A stretch of DNA of 64,000 nt, taken from NCBI RefSeq assembly GCF_003217515.1, contig NZ_QJSX01000018.1, forward strand, positions 1-64,000, in the 5' to 3' direction. The translations under genes and the position numbers were made by a program. This document shows, in pieces, positions 8,862 to 17,105 of this stretch (position 1 is the first letter of the stretch; every line of letters starts with the position of its first letter). The notes beneath the pieces are model-generated. The model was not told the origin of the DNA. It saw only the letters and a program-made list of their open reading frames with translations, and ran no database searches. This stretch comes from Deinococcus yavapaiensis KR-236 (GTDB lineage Bacteria; Deinococcota; Deinococci; Deinococcales; Deinococcaceae).

Positions 8862-9596
8862 ATGCACAATCCATGGCGGCTCTTGGCGCTCACCTCTCTC
8901 CTCACGACAACTTGCGACGCCTTACCGGTGACGACGCCAATTCCGTCCACCTGCCGTATCTCCTCGACGGCCATCGACTTTCCCAAGGTCAGGACCACTC
9001 GAGCCTCGAAACGACCTGTTCGCATCGTGGCGTTCGGAAGTTCGTCCACGGCCGGCACCGGTGCTTCCAAGCCAAGCCTTGCCTACCCCGCCCGACTTCA
9101 AACGATGCTGCAAAAGGCGTGGGGGACGAACAGCGTCTTGGTTTTGAACAAAGGCGTTGGTGGAAACACGCTTTTCGACCTGATGGCTCGACGTCAACGA
9201 GACGTGTACGCCTTGAAGCCCGACCTTGTCATCGTGCAAACCAGCCTCAACGACGCGAGGGCGAACGTCGACGTCGAGAAATTCCACGCGCAGTTCAGTC
9301 TGCTCGTACGAGAGCTTCGCGCACGTAAAATCGACGTCCTGATCATGGATGGTCAGTACGTACCGGAAGCGACCCGTCCACAGCGCTATGGTCTGTACCT
9401 GCAAGCCACGTGGGAAGTCGTGGTGAATCAACACGTGCCGATCTACCCTCGTTACACCAAAATGATTCAATTGATGAGCTTGGACGGCTTCAAGCAAACG
9501 GATTTGCTCGCATCGGACGAGTTGCATCCAAATGACTTCATGTACGACTGTACGGCCACCGGCCTCGCCGACATGATCCGGAAAGGCGCGAAGTAA
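8862..9596 (+). CDS. SGNH/GDSL-type hydrolase, probably exported
   Basis: 244 residues. The first 22 residues are hydrophobic (MHNPWRLLALTSLLTTTC) and look like a signal or weak lipoprotein signal; the sequence before Cys 18 is not a good lipobox. Block I is FGSSSTAG with the nucleophile Ser near 61. GVGGNT carries the Asn of the oxyanion hole, SLND is a further block, and DELHPND near the C-terminus supplies the Asp/His pair. Such enzymes remove acyl groups from sugars or lipids. It is divergent from the acyltransferase, with about 90 bases between them, which suggests paired surface acylation and deacylation, an inference only. Confidence 0.75.
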   Translation: MHNPWRLLALTSLLTTTCDALPVTTPIPSTCRISSTAIDFPKVRTTRASKRPVRIVAFGSSSTAGTGASKPSLAYPARLQTMLQKAWGTNSVLVLNKGVGGNTLFDLMARRQRDVYALKPDLVIVQTSLNDARANVDVEKFHAQFSLLVRELRARKIDVLIMDGQYVPEATRPQRYGLYLQATWEVVVNQHVPIYPRYTKMIQLMSLDGFKQTDLLASDELHPNDFMYDCTATGLADMIRKGAK

Positions 9597-9628
9597 CGAA
9601 CGCGCTCAGCAGAAGGTGAAACAAAAAA

Positions 9629-9679
9629 CGACCCACCTGCACAGGGCCTGACACGTCACGACCCTGCGCGGGTGGGTCG
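9629..9679 (-). terminator. Rho-independent terminator of the histidine kinase gene
   Basis: An 18-bp stem (16 of 18 paired) starting CGACCCACC and ending GGTGGGTCG, loop about 15 bases. It starts directly after the kinase stop codon at 9681. On the minus strand it is followed by a run of six T. The same stem could slow transcripts from the convergent SGNH gene. Confidence 0.75.
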
Positions 9680-9680
9680 C

Positions 9681-10901
9681 TCAACGACCGTCGAGCTTGG
9701 AGCGCGGCAAGGTGAACGTGAACGTCGCCCCTTCGTTGAGTTGACCGCTGCCCTCGAGGGTGCCGCCGAGGCGTTCGGTGGCGCGGCGCGCGATGGTCAA
9801 GCCGACCCCGGTGCCTTCGAAGTCCTCGGCGCGGTGCAGCCGCTGGAAGACTCCGAAGAGTTTGTGCGCGTAACGCGGATCGAAGCCGACGCCGTTGTCC
9901 CGCACCGTGAACGACGCCTTGTTCGACGTGTCCGTGCGCGTGACGTGAATTTCGGCGAGGTCACGGGGACGTGTGTACTTCAAGGCGTTCGCGAGCAGCA
10001 CGGTGAGCACGAGCCGCACGAAGGCCGCGTCGCTGTGCACATGTCCGAGGTCGTGCACGTGCCAGGCCACGGAACGCGACTCGTCGTCGAGCGTGCCGAT
10101 GACCTCGCGTGTGATGGCGGTGACGTCGACGTCTTGTAGATTCAAGGGCGCAAAGTCGAGCTTCGACAAGCGCAGCAAGTCGTCGATGAGGGTGTTCGCG
10201 TGCTCTGCCGCTTCGACGGTGGTTCTCAACAGCGTGTCGACCTTCCCGGAGTCACCTTTCGTGAGGGCGCGTCGCGCGAGCGTCGCGAAGCTGAGGACTT
10301 GCCGGACGGGCGCGCGAAGGTCGTGCGAAACGCTGTACGTGAACGCGTCGAGGGCGTCGTTGCGCGCGGCGAGCTCCACGGCGAGCGCCTGCGCTTTGCG
10401 GGTGGTTTCGCGCAGGGTGAGTTCGGAGTCGAGCATCGCCCCGAGAGCTTGCAAGGTGGCGACTTCACGGTCGGCGAAAACGCGCGGCGTGTCGTGAATG
10501 ACGCACAGCGACCCGACGCGCGCGCCGTCTTCCGCGTGGAGCGGCACGCCGAGGTAAGCGCGAATATGCGGCGCGCCCATGACCATGGGGTTGTCGCGAA
10601 AGCGGTCGTCGTCGAGGGTGTCGGGTACCACGTGCGGTTCGTCGTCGAGAATCGTCCACGCGCAAAACGAGTGCGCGCGCGCCGCCTCGCTGTCGTTCGT
10701 GCGAATGCAGGCTTTGCCCCACTGGCGGTCTCGCGCGACGAAGTTGACGAGACCGGCGGAAACGCCGAGCAGATCGCATGCCAAGGTCGCGACGCGATCG
10801 AACGCGGCTTCGGGAGGAGTGTCGAGGATGGCAAGGCGTTCGAGGGCCGCCAAGCGGCGTTCCTCGTCGAGCGGCAAGGGAGCGGTGGTGTTCATGGACA
10901 T
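9681..10901 (-). CDS. GAF domain sensor histidine kinase
   Basis: 406 residues, no membrane segment, so a cytosolic sensor kinase. A GAF domain occupies about residues 20-165 (ARDRQWGKACI, SFCAWTILDDEPHVV, IRAYLGVPL, GSLCVIHDTPR). A HisKA dimerisation domain follows with the phosphorylated His 193 in SHDLRAPVR. The HATPase domain has the N box ANALKY, G1 DNGVGFD and G2 EGTGVGLTIARR. The type resembles phytochrome-linked kinases. GAGG lies seven to eight bases before the ATG at 10901. No response regulator is adjacent, so its partner is unknown. A second kinase of similar C-terminal type lies at 63339. Confidence 0.9.
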   Translation of the reverse strand: MSMNTTAPLPLDEERRLAALERLAILDTPPEAAFDRVATLACDLLGVSAGLVNFVARDRQWGKACIRTNDSEAARAHSFCAWTILDDEPHVVPDTLDDDRFRDNPMVMGAPHIRAYLGVPLHAEDGARVGSLCVIHDTPRVFADREVATLQALGAMLDSELTLRETTRKAQALAVELAARNDALDAFTYSVSHDLRAPVRQVLSFATLARRALTKGDSGKVDTLLRTTVEAAEHANTLIDDLLRLSKLDFAPLNLQDVDVTAITREVIGTLDDESRSVAWHVHDLGHVHSDAAFVRLVLTVLLANALKYTRPRDLAEIHVTRTDTSNKASFTVRDNGVGFDPRYAHKLFGVFQRLHRAEDFEGTGVGLTIARRATERLGGTLEGSGQLNEGATFTFTLPRSKLDGR

Positions 10902-11213
10902 GCAAAGCCTCGTGAAGCGAGTGTAGCGGTCGAGGCTCCTCGCGTGAAGTCCGGGGTTCGATGGCGCGTGCCAAGCGCGAAGGGCAGGGTGAAGGCGCCG
11001 AACTCGCCGTCATCGACGTCGCCTCGGGAGTCGCCTCGGGATCGGCGGCATAAACCGAGGAGGCTTCGCGAAGCAAGGGCAACGTCACACGAAAAAGAAG
11101 CGTCCTGGATCGTCACGTCAGACAACCCCGCGTTCGCTCCGCGCGAGATGACATCATCAACCGAGCCTTTTCGTCTTGCCCTTCCACCCTCCCATCTTCT
11201 GGAGCCTCTTACG
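10902..11213. other. Divergent intergenic region, no gene supported
   Basis: About 310 bases between the histidine kinase and the BenE gene, which point apart. An ATG at 11148 is in frame with BenE but has no ribosome site. I see no clear operator. Confidence 0.4.
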
Positions 11214-12398
11214 TTGAGACCTTTGCCCCTCTCGGCCGTCATGGCCGGACTGATCGCAGTGCTCGTCAGCGCCGCAAGCAACCTTCCGCTGTTCGTGCAG
11301 ATGTTCGGGGCCGTGCACTTCACGCCCGAGCAGTCCGTCAGCAGTCTCGCCAGCATGTACGTCGCCCTGGCCGTGACCGGGGCGGGCTTGTGCCTGGTGT
11401 TCCGCGCGCCCATCATCCTCGGCTGGAACACCGCCGGGCTCGCCGTCCTCATCGCCGAGGGCGCCCGCCTGACGCCCGGGGAGGTCGTAGGGGCGTTGCT
11501 GCTCGCGGCCGCCTTGCTCGCCCTGTTCGGCCTCACGGGCCTCTTCGACTGGATCGCCCGCCACCTGCCGCCTCCGCTGGCGGCCGCCCTGCTCGCCGGT
11601 GTCCTGCTGCCGTTCGTCCTGCGCGGCCTCACGGCCATTCCCACGTCTCCCGCGCTCCTGATGCCCATGCTGGGCGCGTACCTGATCGGCCGGGCGTTCG
11701 CACCCCGCTGGGCCGTACCGCTGGCGCTCCTCGCCGGTCTGAGCGCCGCGGTCCTCACGGGCGACGTGCATCTCGGCGGCGCCCACCTTCCGATGCACTT
11801 CACCTTCATCGAGCCCGGCTTCAGCGTCCGGGCGTTCGCGGCCGTCACGGTGCCGAGCGTGCTGTTGGCGGTCGCCTCGCAACATCTGCCGGGCCTCGCC
11901 ATCCTGAGCGCCAGCGGCTACCGCGACGTTCCGCCGCGGCCGCTGGTGGGGCTGACGGGATTGGCAGGGTTGTTGGCCGCGCCGTTCGGAAGCATCACCT
12001 TGAATCTGGGCGCCATCACCGCCGCCATCTGCACCGGCCCCGACGCGCACCCGAATCCCGCCAAACGCTATATCGCCGGGTTGACGTGCGCCGCCGGGTA
12101 CCTCGCGCTGGGATTGAACGCCGGGGTCGTGCTGGGATTGGTCGGCGTTCTTCCAGGGCCGTTGCTTCAGGGCTTGGCGGGTTTGGCTCTGCTGGGGCCG
12201 CTGTTGATGGGCCGTGAAGGCACCATGGTCGCCGAGCCGCGCTGGCGCGAGGCGGCGCTTTTGACGCTGGTCGTGACGGCGTCCGGATTTGCCTGGCTGG
12301 GCCTGAGCGCTCCCGTGTGGGGCTTGGGCCTGGGGTGGAGCTTGGCCGCCGCGCGAAGTTGGCGCGAGCGGAGGGCCGTCCTCGAAGAGCCGAGGTGA
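11214..12398 (+). CDS. Benzoate/H+ symporter family transporter (BenE-like)
   Basis: 394 residues, the usual BenE length, with about twelve hydrophobic helices. Family-like segments are FRAPIILGWNTAGLAVLIA, a conserved early pore region, and the PFGSITLNLGAITAAICTGPDAHPNP region in the second half, close to the BenE signature. I chose the TTG at 11214 because GGAG lies nine bases upstream; an in-frame ATG at 11148 would add 22 residues without a ribosome site. BenE proteins import benzoate or related aromatic acids by proton symport. No aromatic-degradation gene is nearby, so the substrate is open. Confidence 0.8.
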   Translation: MRPLPLSAVMAGLIAVLVSAASNLPLFVQMFGAVHFTPEQSVSSLASMYVALAVTGAGLCLVFRAPIILGWNTAGLAVLIAEGARLTPGEVVGALLLAAALLALFGLTGLFDWIARHLPPPLAAALLAGVLLPFVLRGLTAIPTSPALLMPMLGAYLIGRAFAPRWAVPLALLAGLSAAVLTGDVHLGGAHLPMHFTFIEPGFSVRAFAAVTVPSVLLAVASQHLPGLAILSASGYRDVPPRPLVGLTGLAGLLAAPFGSITLNLGAITAAICTGPDAHPNPAKRYIAGLTCAAGYLALGLNAGVVLGLVGVLPGPLLQGLAGLALLGPLLMGREGTMVAEPRWREAALLTLVVTASGFAWLGLSAPVWGLGLGWSLAAARSWRERRAVLEEPR

Positions 12399-12631
12399 CG
12401 ACGCGCGATCTTGGCCGTCTCTCGCCCACGGGTGGCCAAGCTTCGCCGCCTCAATGCCGAGCTAGGTCGGTTCTCTTCTTGAGCAGTGTCACCGATCGCC
12501 TGTCGCGGTACCGATGGCTGAACGGCGTGAACGGCGGGTACGAACGCATCTCGTGGGGGCGTGGCAATCACGCCGCTCGCGAAGGCGGCGTGCAAGAGTT
12601 TTGTGATACGCCGTCAGAACAATTGAAGGTA

Positions 12632-13441
12632 GTGAAGACCGATGCTTCCCGGCGCGTTCTGTCCCACGTGGTCCCGGTCCTGGGGTGGGGGGTGTATTAC
12701 GCCACGTTCCCCGCCATCCTCGCGGGGCTCGGAGAGGCGGCGCCCGCCATCGCGTACCTGATCGTGGCGCTCGCCGCGTGGCTCGGTGGAATGCGCATGG
12801 GCGTGCTGCACGGTCTGCTGAGCTTGCCGATCCTGATCGCGGGGTACGCACGCACGCCCGACTGGACGCTCGACGTGCACGTGCTGCTCACGACGGGCAC
12901 GGCAAGTACGCTCGTGGCGGTGTTGCTCGGCTTGTTGATCGGGCACCTCAAGGATCTACGCGAAGAACTCGCGCGTCAAGCACGCACGGACGCCCTCACG
13001 GGCCTCCTGAACCGCGCGGCGTTCATGCGTGACCTCGACCGAGCCCTGGGATACGCGCGGCGCAAGGGAACGAACGTCGCCGTGGCCATCGTGGATCTCG
13101 ACAGGTTCAAGAACATCAACGACACGCACGGTCACGATGTCGGCGACGAAGTACTGCAACTGCTGGGACGCCGCATGCGCTCGGAACTCGCACCGCTCGG
13201 CACGTGGGCGCGTCTGGGCGGCGACGAGTTCCTCGTGCGTCTGACGGATCCTCGGCATGCCGAGGACGCGCCGGGCGTCATTCGGAACACGTTGGAAGCG
13301 CCGCTTCACCTGCGCGGAATGATCCTGCAGGTGGGCGCGAGCGTCGGCGTGAGCGTTTACTCGGGTGACGGAGACGCGACGTCGCTGCTCCGCACGGCGG
13401 ATCAGGTGATGTACGGCATGAAGCGTGCGGACCAGCCTTGA
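12632..13441 (+). CDS. Membrane-bound GGDEF domain protein (diguanylate cyclase)
   Basis: About 269 residues. Three to four membrane helices lie in residues 8-105. A GGDEF domain follows from DALTGLLNRAAFM (120-132) through VDLDRFKNINDTHGHDVGDEVL to an intact RLGGDEF (195-200), so cyclic-di-GMP synthesis is expected. The position of the RxxD product-inhibition site, just before GGDEF, reads APLG, so this feedback site is missing. The start is uncertain: GTG 12632, TTG 12623 and an earlier GTG near 12590 are in frame and none has a good ribosome site. It follows BenE by about 230 bases on the same strand. Confidence 0.8.
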   Translation: MKTDASRRVLSHVVPVLGWGVYYATFPAILAGLGEAAPAIAYLIVALAAWLGGMRMGVLHGLLSLPILIAGYARTPDWTLDVHVLLTTGTASTLVAVLLGLLIGHLKDLREELARQARTDALTGLLNRAAFMRDLDRALGYARRKGTNVAVAIVDLDRFKNINDTHGHDVGDEVLQLLGRRMRSELAPLGTWARLGGDEFLVRLTDPRHAEDAPGVIRNTLEAPLHLRGMILQVGASVGVSVYSGDGDATSLLRTADQVMYGMKRADQP

Positions 13442-13755
13442 CTCCGAGTGTCTGTGGGGATCAGCCGAAGTTCCCTGGGCATTCGGCGTTTCGACGGTCG
13501 GCGAGCGTGGCACTCGGAACTCATTGCAATAGAGGCTGGGGCAGCCGCTCTCGAACGGGAAGGGAAGGGCTTCATCGGCGCGAATGGCTCGAGTACAGCT
13601 GTTCGGGGCTCGCGTGCGACCATTCAAGCACGCGGGAAAAACGGCTTCACGACCAAAGCCCAACTGCGCTGAAGCCCGCCGAATCGCGGGTCTTGGAACA
13701 GGGCGTGCTGGCCGCGCGCGATAGCGGCCGAAGATAAGCTGAGAAGGAGGCCACG
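13442..13755. other. Intergenic, no gene supported
   Basis: 314 bases. Small open frames on both strands lack ribosome sites and any family resemblance. The last 15 bases hold the AAGGAGG site of the next gene. Confidence 0.4.
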
Positions 13756-14229
13756 ATGACGAGACGAAGTACGCAGTCCCAGAATGTCCTGGGCATCGTT
13801 CACACGGCCATCGCCGTGAGCGACATCCACCATCAAATCGACTTCTGGCAGCAGGTGCTGGGGTTCAAGTTGGATGGAATGGCAGAGATCGGCGGTCCCT
13901 TGCCCGAGGATGAGACGGGCGTGCCCGGGATCCGCAGCAAGGTCGCCATGCTGACGAAACACGGCCAGACCATCGAGTTGTACCAGCCGACCGCGCCCGC
14001 TGACCGCCAGACGTACCGTCCGCGCCCGGTGGACATCGGTTCGTGGCACCTGGCACTCAGAGTCACGGACCTCGACGAGATTGTGCGTGCCAGCCGCGAT
14101 TGGGGTTGGCGGGTGCGCGGCAAGGTGGCGGTGGTCGAGGAGGGGCCCGGCCCCATCGGTGCGCGCCTGGTTTACCTGCACAACGACGACGGCACCATCC
14201 TCGAACTCGTTCAGCTACCGCAAAGTTGA
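13756..14229 (+). CDS. VOC family (glyoxalase/bleomycin resistance fold) protein
   Basis: 157 residues with a strong AAGGAGG site seven bases upstream. The vicinal-oxygen-chelate fold is recognised by VHTAIAVSDIHHQIDFWQQVLGFKL at the N-terminus, GSWHLALRVTDLDEIVRASRDWGW in the second half and the C-terminal LVYLHNDDGTILELVQLP, with candidate metal ligands His 17, His near 97 and the Glu in ILEL. Family members include glyoxalases, dioxygenases and antibiotic-binding proteins; length and motifs do not decide between them. Confidence 0.8.
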   Translation: MTRRSTQSQNVLGIVHTAIAVSDIHHQIDFWQQVLGFKLDGMAEIGGPLPEDETGVPGIRSKVAMLTKHGQTIELYQPTAPADRQTYRPRPVDIGSWHLALRVTDLDEIVRASRDWGWRVRGKVAVVEEGPGPIGARLVYLHNDDGTILELVQLPQS

Positions 14230-14410
14230 GGACACGCTCGAAATGAAACCATCGCGCTGCGACAGAGCGGCAAATTGTCACGGGAGAGCGCCGCCTCGCT
14301 CCTGCTCGAAGCGCACCGTCTTCCGTGGGGCCTAATATCAGGAGACGCGGGAGAAGCTTGAGAATGAGTCGGTCAAGGGAAGCTGCGTCTCAAAAACGTC
14401 TCAGACGATA

Positions 14411-14482
14411 AAGAAACGTCAATTTACCAAGAAACGTTAATTTACCAAGGGACATTAATTTACGAAGAAACGTTAACTTAAC
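14411..14482. repeat. Four tandem 18-bp AT-rich repeats
   Basis: Four consecutive 18-base units with consensus AAGAAACGTTAATTTACC: 14411-14428, 14429-14446, 14447-14464 and 14465-14482. Unit 2 matches the consensus, and the others differ at one to four bases. The array is far more AT-rich than its surroundings in the 384-base gap between the VOC gene and the membrane-protein gene. The unit is a multiple of three and one frame reads through, but that frame has no start codon, so I treat the array as a possible protein-binding site cluster. Nothing else was seen in 14230-14613. Confidence 0.8.
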
Positions 14483-14613
14483 GCTTCTTGAACGCCTCGA
14501 CACGCCCAAGAAAGAATCCTCTCGAACTTGGCTGCTTCACGTCACCAACAGTTTCTTCCGCCTCGCCGAGCGAATCGATAGCCCGAGACGCCCAAACTTT
14601 TCCCTCGTGGGCG

Positions 14614-15033
14614 TCACCCTCCACGAACCAGCTCGGTGTGGCGGCTCGGACGCCACAAGAACATCCGCCAAGCCAAGGTGAGCGTCAGCAGCGTCGACGT
14701 CAGCACCAACAGCCACGTCGCGCCGGGCAGGCTTCCCGCCAAGGTTGCTCGTCCCAGTGACGTCCCGAGGACCATGAAGCACAGCAGGTTCGCCAATCCG
14801 AGCGGCCGTCCATAGATTCCGCCGATGAACTGCTCGCGACTCCACCAGTTCGCCACGCCCAAGCCGAGCAGACCCGCCGCCGCGACCTGCGCCAGTGCCT
14901 CACCAGCGGGCGAGGATACCCTGAACAGCCAAATTGTCACCGTGTCCGCAGCGAACAAGAGCGGCACGCCCAACGTGAGCAGGAGCGTGGCCGTCACGAA
15001 GAAAAGCAACCGTCCGACCGTGTCTTGGCGCAT
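14614..15033 (-). CDS. Small integral membrane protein, function unknown
   Basis: 139 residues with four hydrophobic helices (about residues 8-28, 45-60, 78-98 and 104-125) and short polar links such as NWWSREQFIGGIYGRPL. I do not recognise the family. GGTGAAGGT lies directly upstream of the ATG. It is divergent from the HTH regulator at 15064 with only 30 bases between start codons, so the two probably share a control region. Confidence 0.65.
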   Translation of the reverse strand: MRQDTVGRLLFFVTATLLLTLGVPLLFAADTVTIWLFRVSSPAGEALAQVAAAGLLGLGVANWWSREQFIGGIYGRPLGLANLLCFMVLGTSLGRATLAGSLPGATWLLVLTSTLLTLTLAWRMFLWRPSRHTELVRGG

Positions 15034-15063
15034 ACCTTCACCTTGACTTATCTTCTACTTGCC

Positions 15064-15750
15064 ATGCCAGACCATCCGGGAAGTAGGCCCTACCACGTCG
15101 AAAGTGCTTCACAGGCCGAACTGCTGATGGACCGCGCATGGCTGCGCCTCCTGGACGTCTTCACGGGTGAGGCGCGCGGAGTCGCCGACGCCGCTCGTAC
15201 GCTCGGCGTGACCACCGAATGGTTGTTCAAACGCGTCCGCCGCTTGGAGCGCGCCGGGCTGCTTGCCGTCCGGGAGGTGCGACCGCGCGCAGGCCGCGCC
15301 GTGCGACTGTACCGCGCGGCGTCGGATACCTTCTTCGTGCCGTTCACGCTGGTGCCCGCCGAAACGGTCGGTCGGCAAAATCGCGCGTGGCACCTCGATC
15401 TGTTCGAGACGGCCATTGGTCGGACGTTCCTTCGCGCTCCGTTCGATCAGCACGGCTGGGGATTCGTCACGGAGCGTACCCCCAGCGGGGACGTATCCTT
15501 TCGGATCGTGCGTGAGGACGGCGTGCGCTGGGCGGACCTCGGCGACGCGGCTCCTGTGATGGTGAGCGGCTGGCACCTGCTGCACCTGACGCCGAGCGAC
15601 GCGCGTGAACTTCAGGGAGAATTGCGGGCGTTGCATGAGCGGTACGCGCGGCGCACGGGAACGGAGCCGTTCCTGCTGGGCATCTTTCTGGCCGACACCT
15701 CGGGTCTTCCCGGCTTGGAGCACGCTCGAAGCGAGCGCGCCGACGAGTGA
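15064..15750 (+). CDS. Helix-turn-helix transcriptional regulator (ArsR-like N-terminus)
   Basis: 228 residues from the ATG at 15064. A winged helix is visible in residues 15-85: DRAWLRLLDVFTGEARGVADAARTLGVTTEWLFKRVRRLERAGLL. The C-terminal 140 residues contain no family I recognise. No ribosome site precedes the ATG; a TATCTT box at 15049-15054 suggests a short leader or a leaderless message. An in-frame TTG at 15025 would extend it into the start of the divergent gene. The tight divergent arrangement suggests it controls the membrane protein at 14614. Confidence 0.7.
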   Translation: MPDHPGSRPYHVESASQAELLMDRAWLRLLDVFTGEARGVADAARTLGVTTEWLFKRVRRLERAGLLAVREVRPRAGRAVRLYRAASDTFFVPFTLVPAETVGRQNRAWHLDLFETAIGRTFLRAPFDQHGWGFVTERTPSGDVSFRIVREDGVRWADLGDAAPVMVSGWHLLHLTPSDARELQGELRALHERYARRTGTEPFLLGIFLADTSGLPGLEHARSERADE

Positions 15751-16165
15751 GACTTCGAGAAGACGTCGGAAGCCAGCCGTCGTCGACAGTGAACCAGCGC
15801 CGACGATTGACGCGACGGGTATGGAAATCGGAAGTGGCCCCTCCCACACGTCTACGTCCGCGGACCCTCGTCTAAGAGGCCCACCGAAGTTTTGCGGCTA
15901 TCAATGATTCACGGAAGGTAACGTGCAGGAAGAGGTGATTCCTTCGACGGTGGAGCTCGGCGGTCTTGCGGCACCTCGCGCCGCTTCGCGCGTTGAAGTT
16001 CTTCGTGCCTTCACGACCTCGGCGGTTTCCGCTCGCACCGCGCCAGAGGTGCCAGCCTCGCGACCTCGTCGATGCTCGAACGGCCGAGCGAGGCGTCTTC
16101 AGCCGCTGATCGCCCTGCGCCTCGCGCGCCGCACGAACTTCCATCATCCGGGGCGACACGTTCGC
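15751..16165. other. Intergenic, no gene supported
   Basis: 415 bases between the HTH regulator and the AraC regulator, which converge. Short open frames on both strands are not convincing and no strong hairpin was found. Confidence 0.4.
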
Positions 16166-17035
16166 TCAACGCTTCTTCGGCCCGAAACTTCGAACGTACT
16201 GGCCCGGCGTCACGCCCACGTGGCGCTTGAACTGGTTCGAGAAGGCACTTTGATCGTTGAAGCCCGCAGCGAGCGCCACCTCCGCCAGTCCCCACCCTGC
16301 CGCGAGCCACGCCTGCGCGCGCCGCACCCGCGCCTGCACTTGGTACGCGTGGGGCGGCAATCCCACCTCTTCACGAAACACCCGCGAGAGGTGAAAGGCG
16401 CTGAGCCCCGACACGCCCGCGAGATCGTCGAGGGACACGTCCTCCACCGCGTGCGCGTCGAGGTACGCCCGCGCCTCCCGAACGGCCGCCCGCTCCTGTC
16501 CAAGCGGCGCGGGTGTTCCGCGCGCCTCGCTCAGCGTTGAAACGAGGCTGACCAACGCCGCTTGAAGAACGGCGTCGCGCGTCAACCGAGACGCTGTGAA
16601 GTCGGACAGGACGCGGTGCGCGACCGTCAAGCGGTGCGCCACCTCCGGCGCGAACGCCACGCTCTCGGGAAAGAACGGCGTCTCCACTCGCTTCCCCGCG
16701 ACTTGCGCCGCCACCGCGCGCAACTGCTCCGCGCTGGGGTACAGCACGAGGTGCAAGTAGCCGTCCTCCACGAAGGAGTGTCCGGTCGTCACTTCGTCCG
16801 CGTTGATCAGCATCACGCTGCCGTCCGGCGCGACGCGCTCCGCGCCGCGATTCCAGAATTCCGCGGCGCCTTGATGCACCACGCCGACCGTGAACTCCTC
16901 GTGCGTGTGCCGCGCGAACGCCTGCTTCACGAAGCGTGCCTGCAACACGTCCAGCCCACCGAGGAAATCCTCGCGCCACAGCCGCGCCTCGTCACGCTTC
17001 AAGCGCTCCTGGCGGCGCGCGAGGAGGTCGGTCAT
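16166..17035 (-). CDS. AraC family transcriptional regulator with cupin sensor domain
   Basis: 289 residues. An AraC-binding cupin domain covers roughly residues 20-170 (FARHTHEEFTVGVVHQGAAEFWNRG, then LINADEVTTGHSF). The C-terminal AraC domain has both helix-turn-helix units: VSLDDLAGVSGLSAFHLSRVFREEVGLPPHAY and GLAEVALAAGFNDQSAFSNQFKRHVGVTPGQY. On the minus strand TATGCT lies six bases before the ATG at 17035, which fits a leaderless message. It is divergent from the MFS transporter, with 70 bases between starts, and probably controls it; this class often regulates amino-acid or drug efflux. Confidence 0.88.
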   Translation of the reverse strand: MTDLLARRQERLKRDEARLWREDFLGGLDVLQARFVKQAFARHTHEEFTVGVVHQGAAEFWNRGAERVAPDGSVMLINADEVTTGHSFVEDGYLHLVLYPSAEQLRAVAAQVAGKRVETPFFPESVAFAPEVAHRLTVAHRVLSDFTASRLTRDAVLQAALVSLVSTLSEARGTPAPLGQERAAVREARAYLDAHAVEDVSLDDLAGVSGLSAFHLSRVFREEVGLPPHAYQVQARVRRAQAWLAAGWGLAEVALAAGFNDQSAFSNQFKRHVGVTPGQYVRSFGPKKR

Positions 17036-17105
17036 GCCTTCAGCATAGAGAGGGCCGAGCAAGATTTTGCAAGACGTGCCACGCTGGTACCAGCTACCCT
17101 GCGTC
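17036..17105. promoter_or_regulatory. Divergent promoters of araC-like and MFS genes
   Basis: The 70-base spacer holds two back-to-back TANNNT boxes: TATGCT on the minus strand six bases before the AraC ATG, and TACCCT (17095-17100) five bases before the MFS ATG. Both spacings fit leaderless transcripts. Confidence 0.5.

Noticed and set aside
10200..11213. Open frame upstream of and in phase with the BenE gene, including an ATG at 11148
   Set aside because: It overlaps the histidine kinase on the other strand and has no ribosome site; the TTG at 11214 with GGAG fits the normal BenE length.
14380..14484. Open frame across the 18-bp repeats reading a six-residue repeat (ETLIYQ)
   Set aside because: No start codon of any kind lies in the frame after the preceding stop, and the frame ends at the last repeat.
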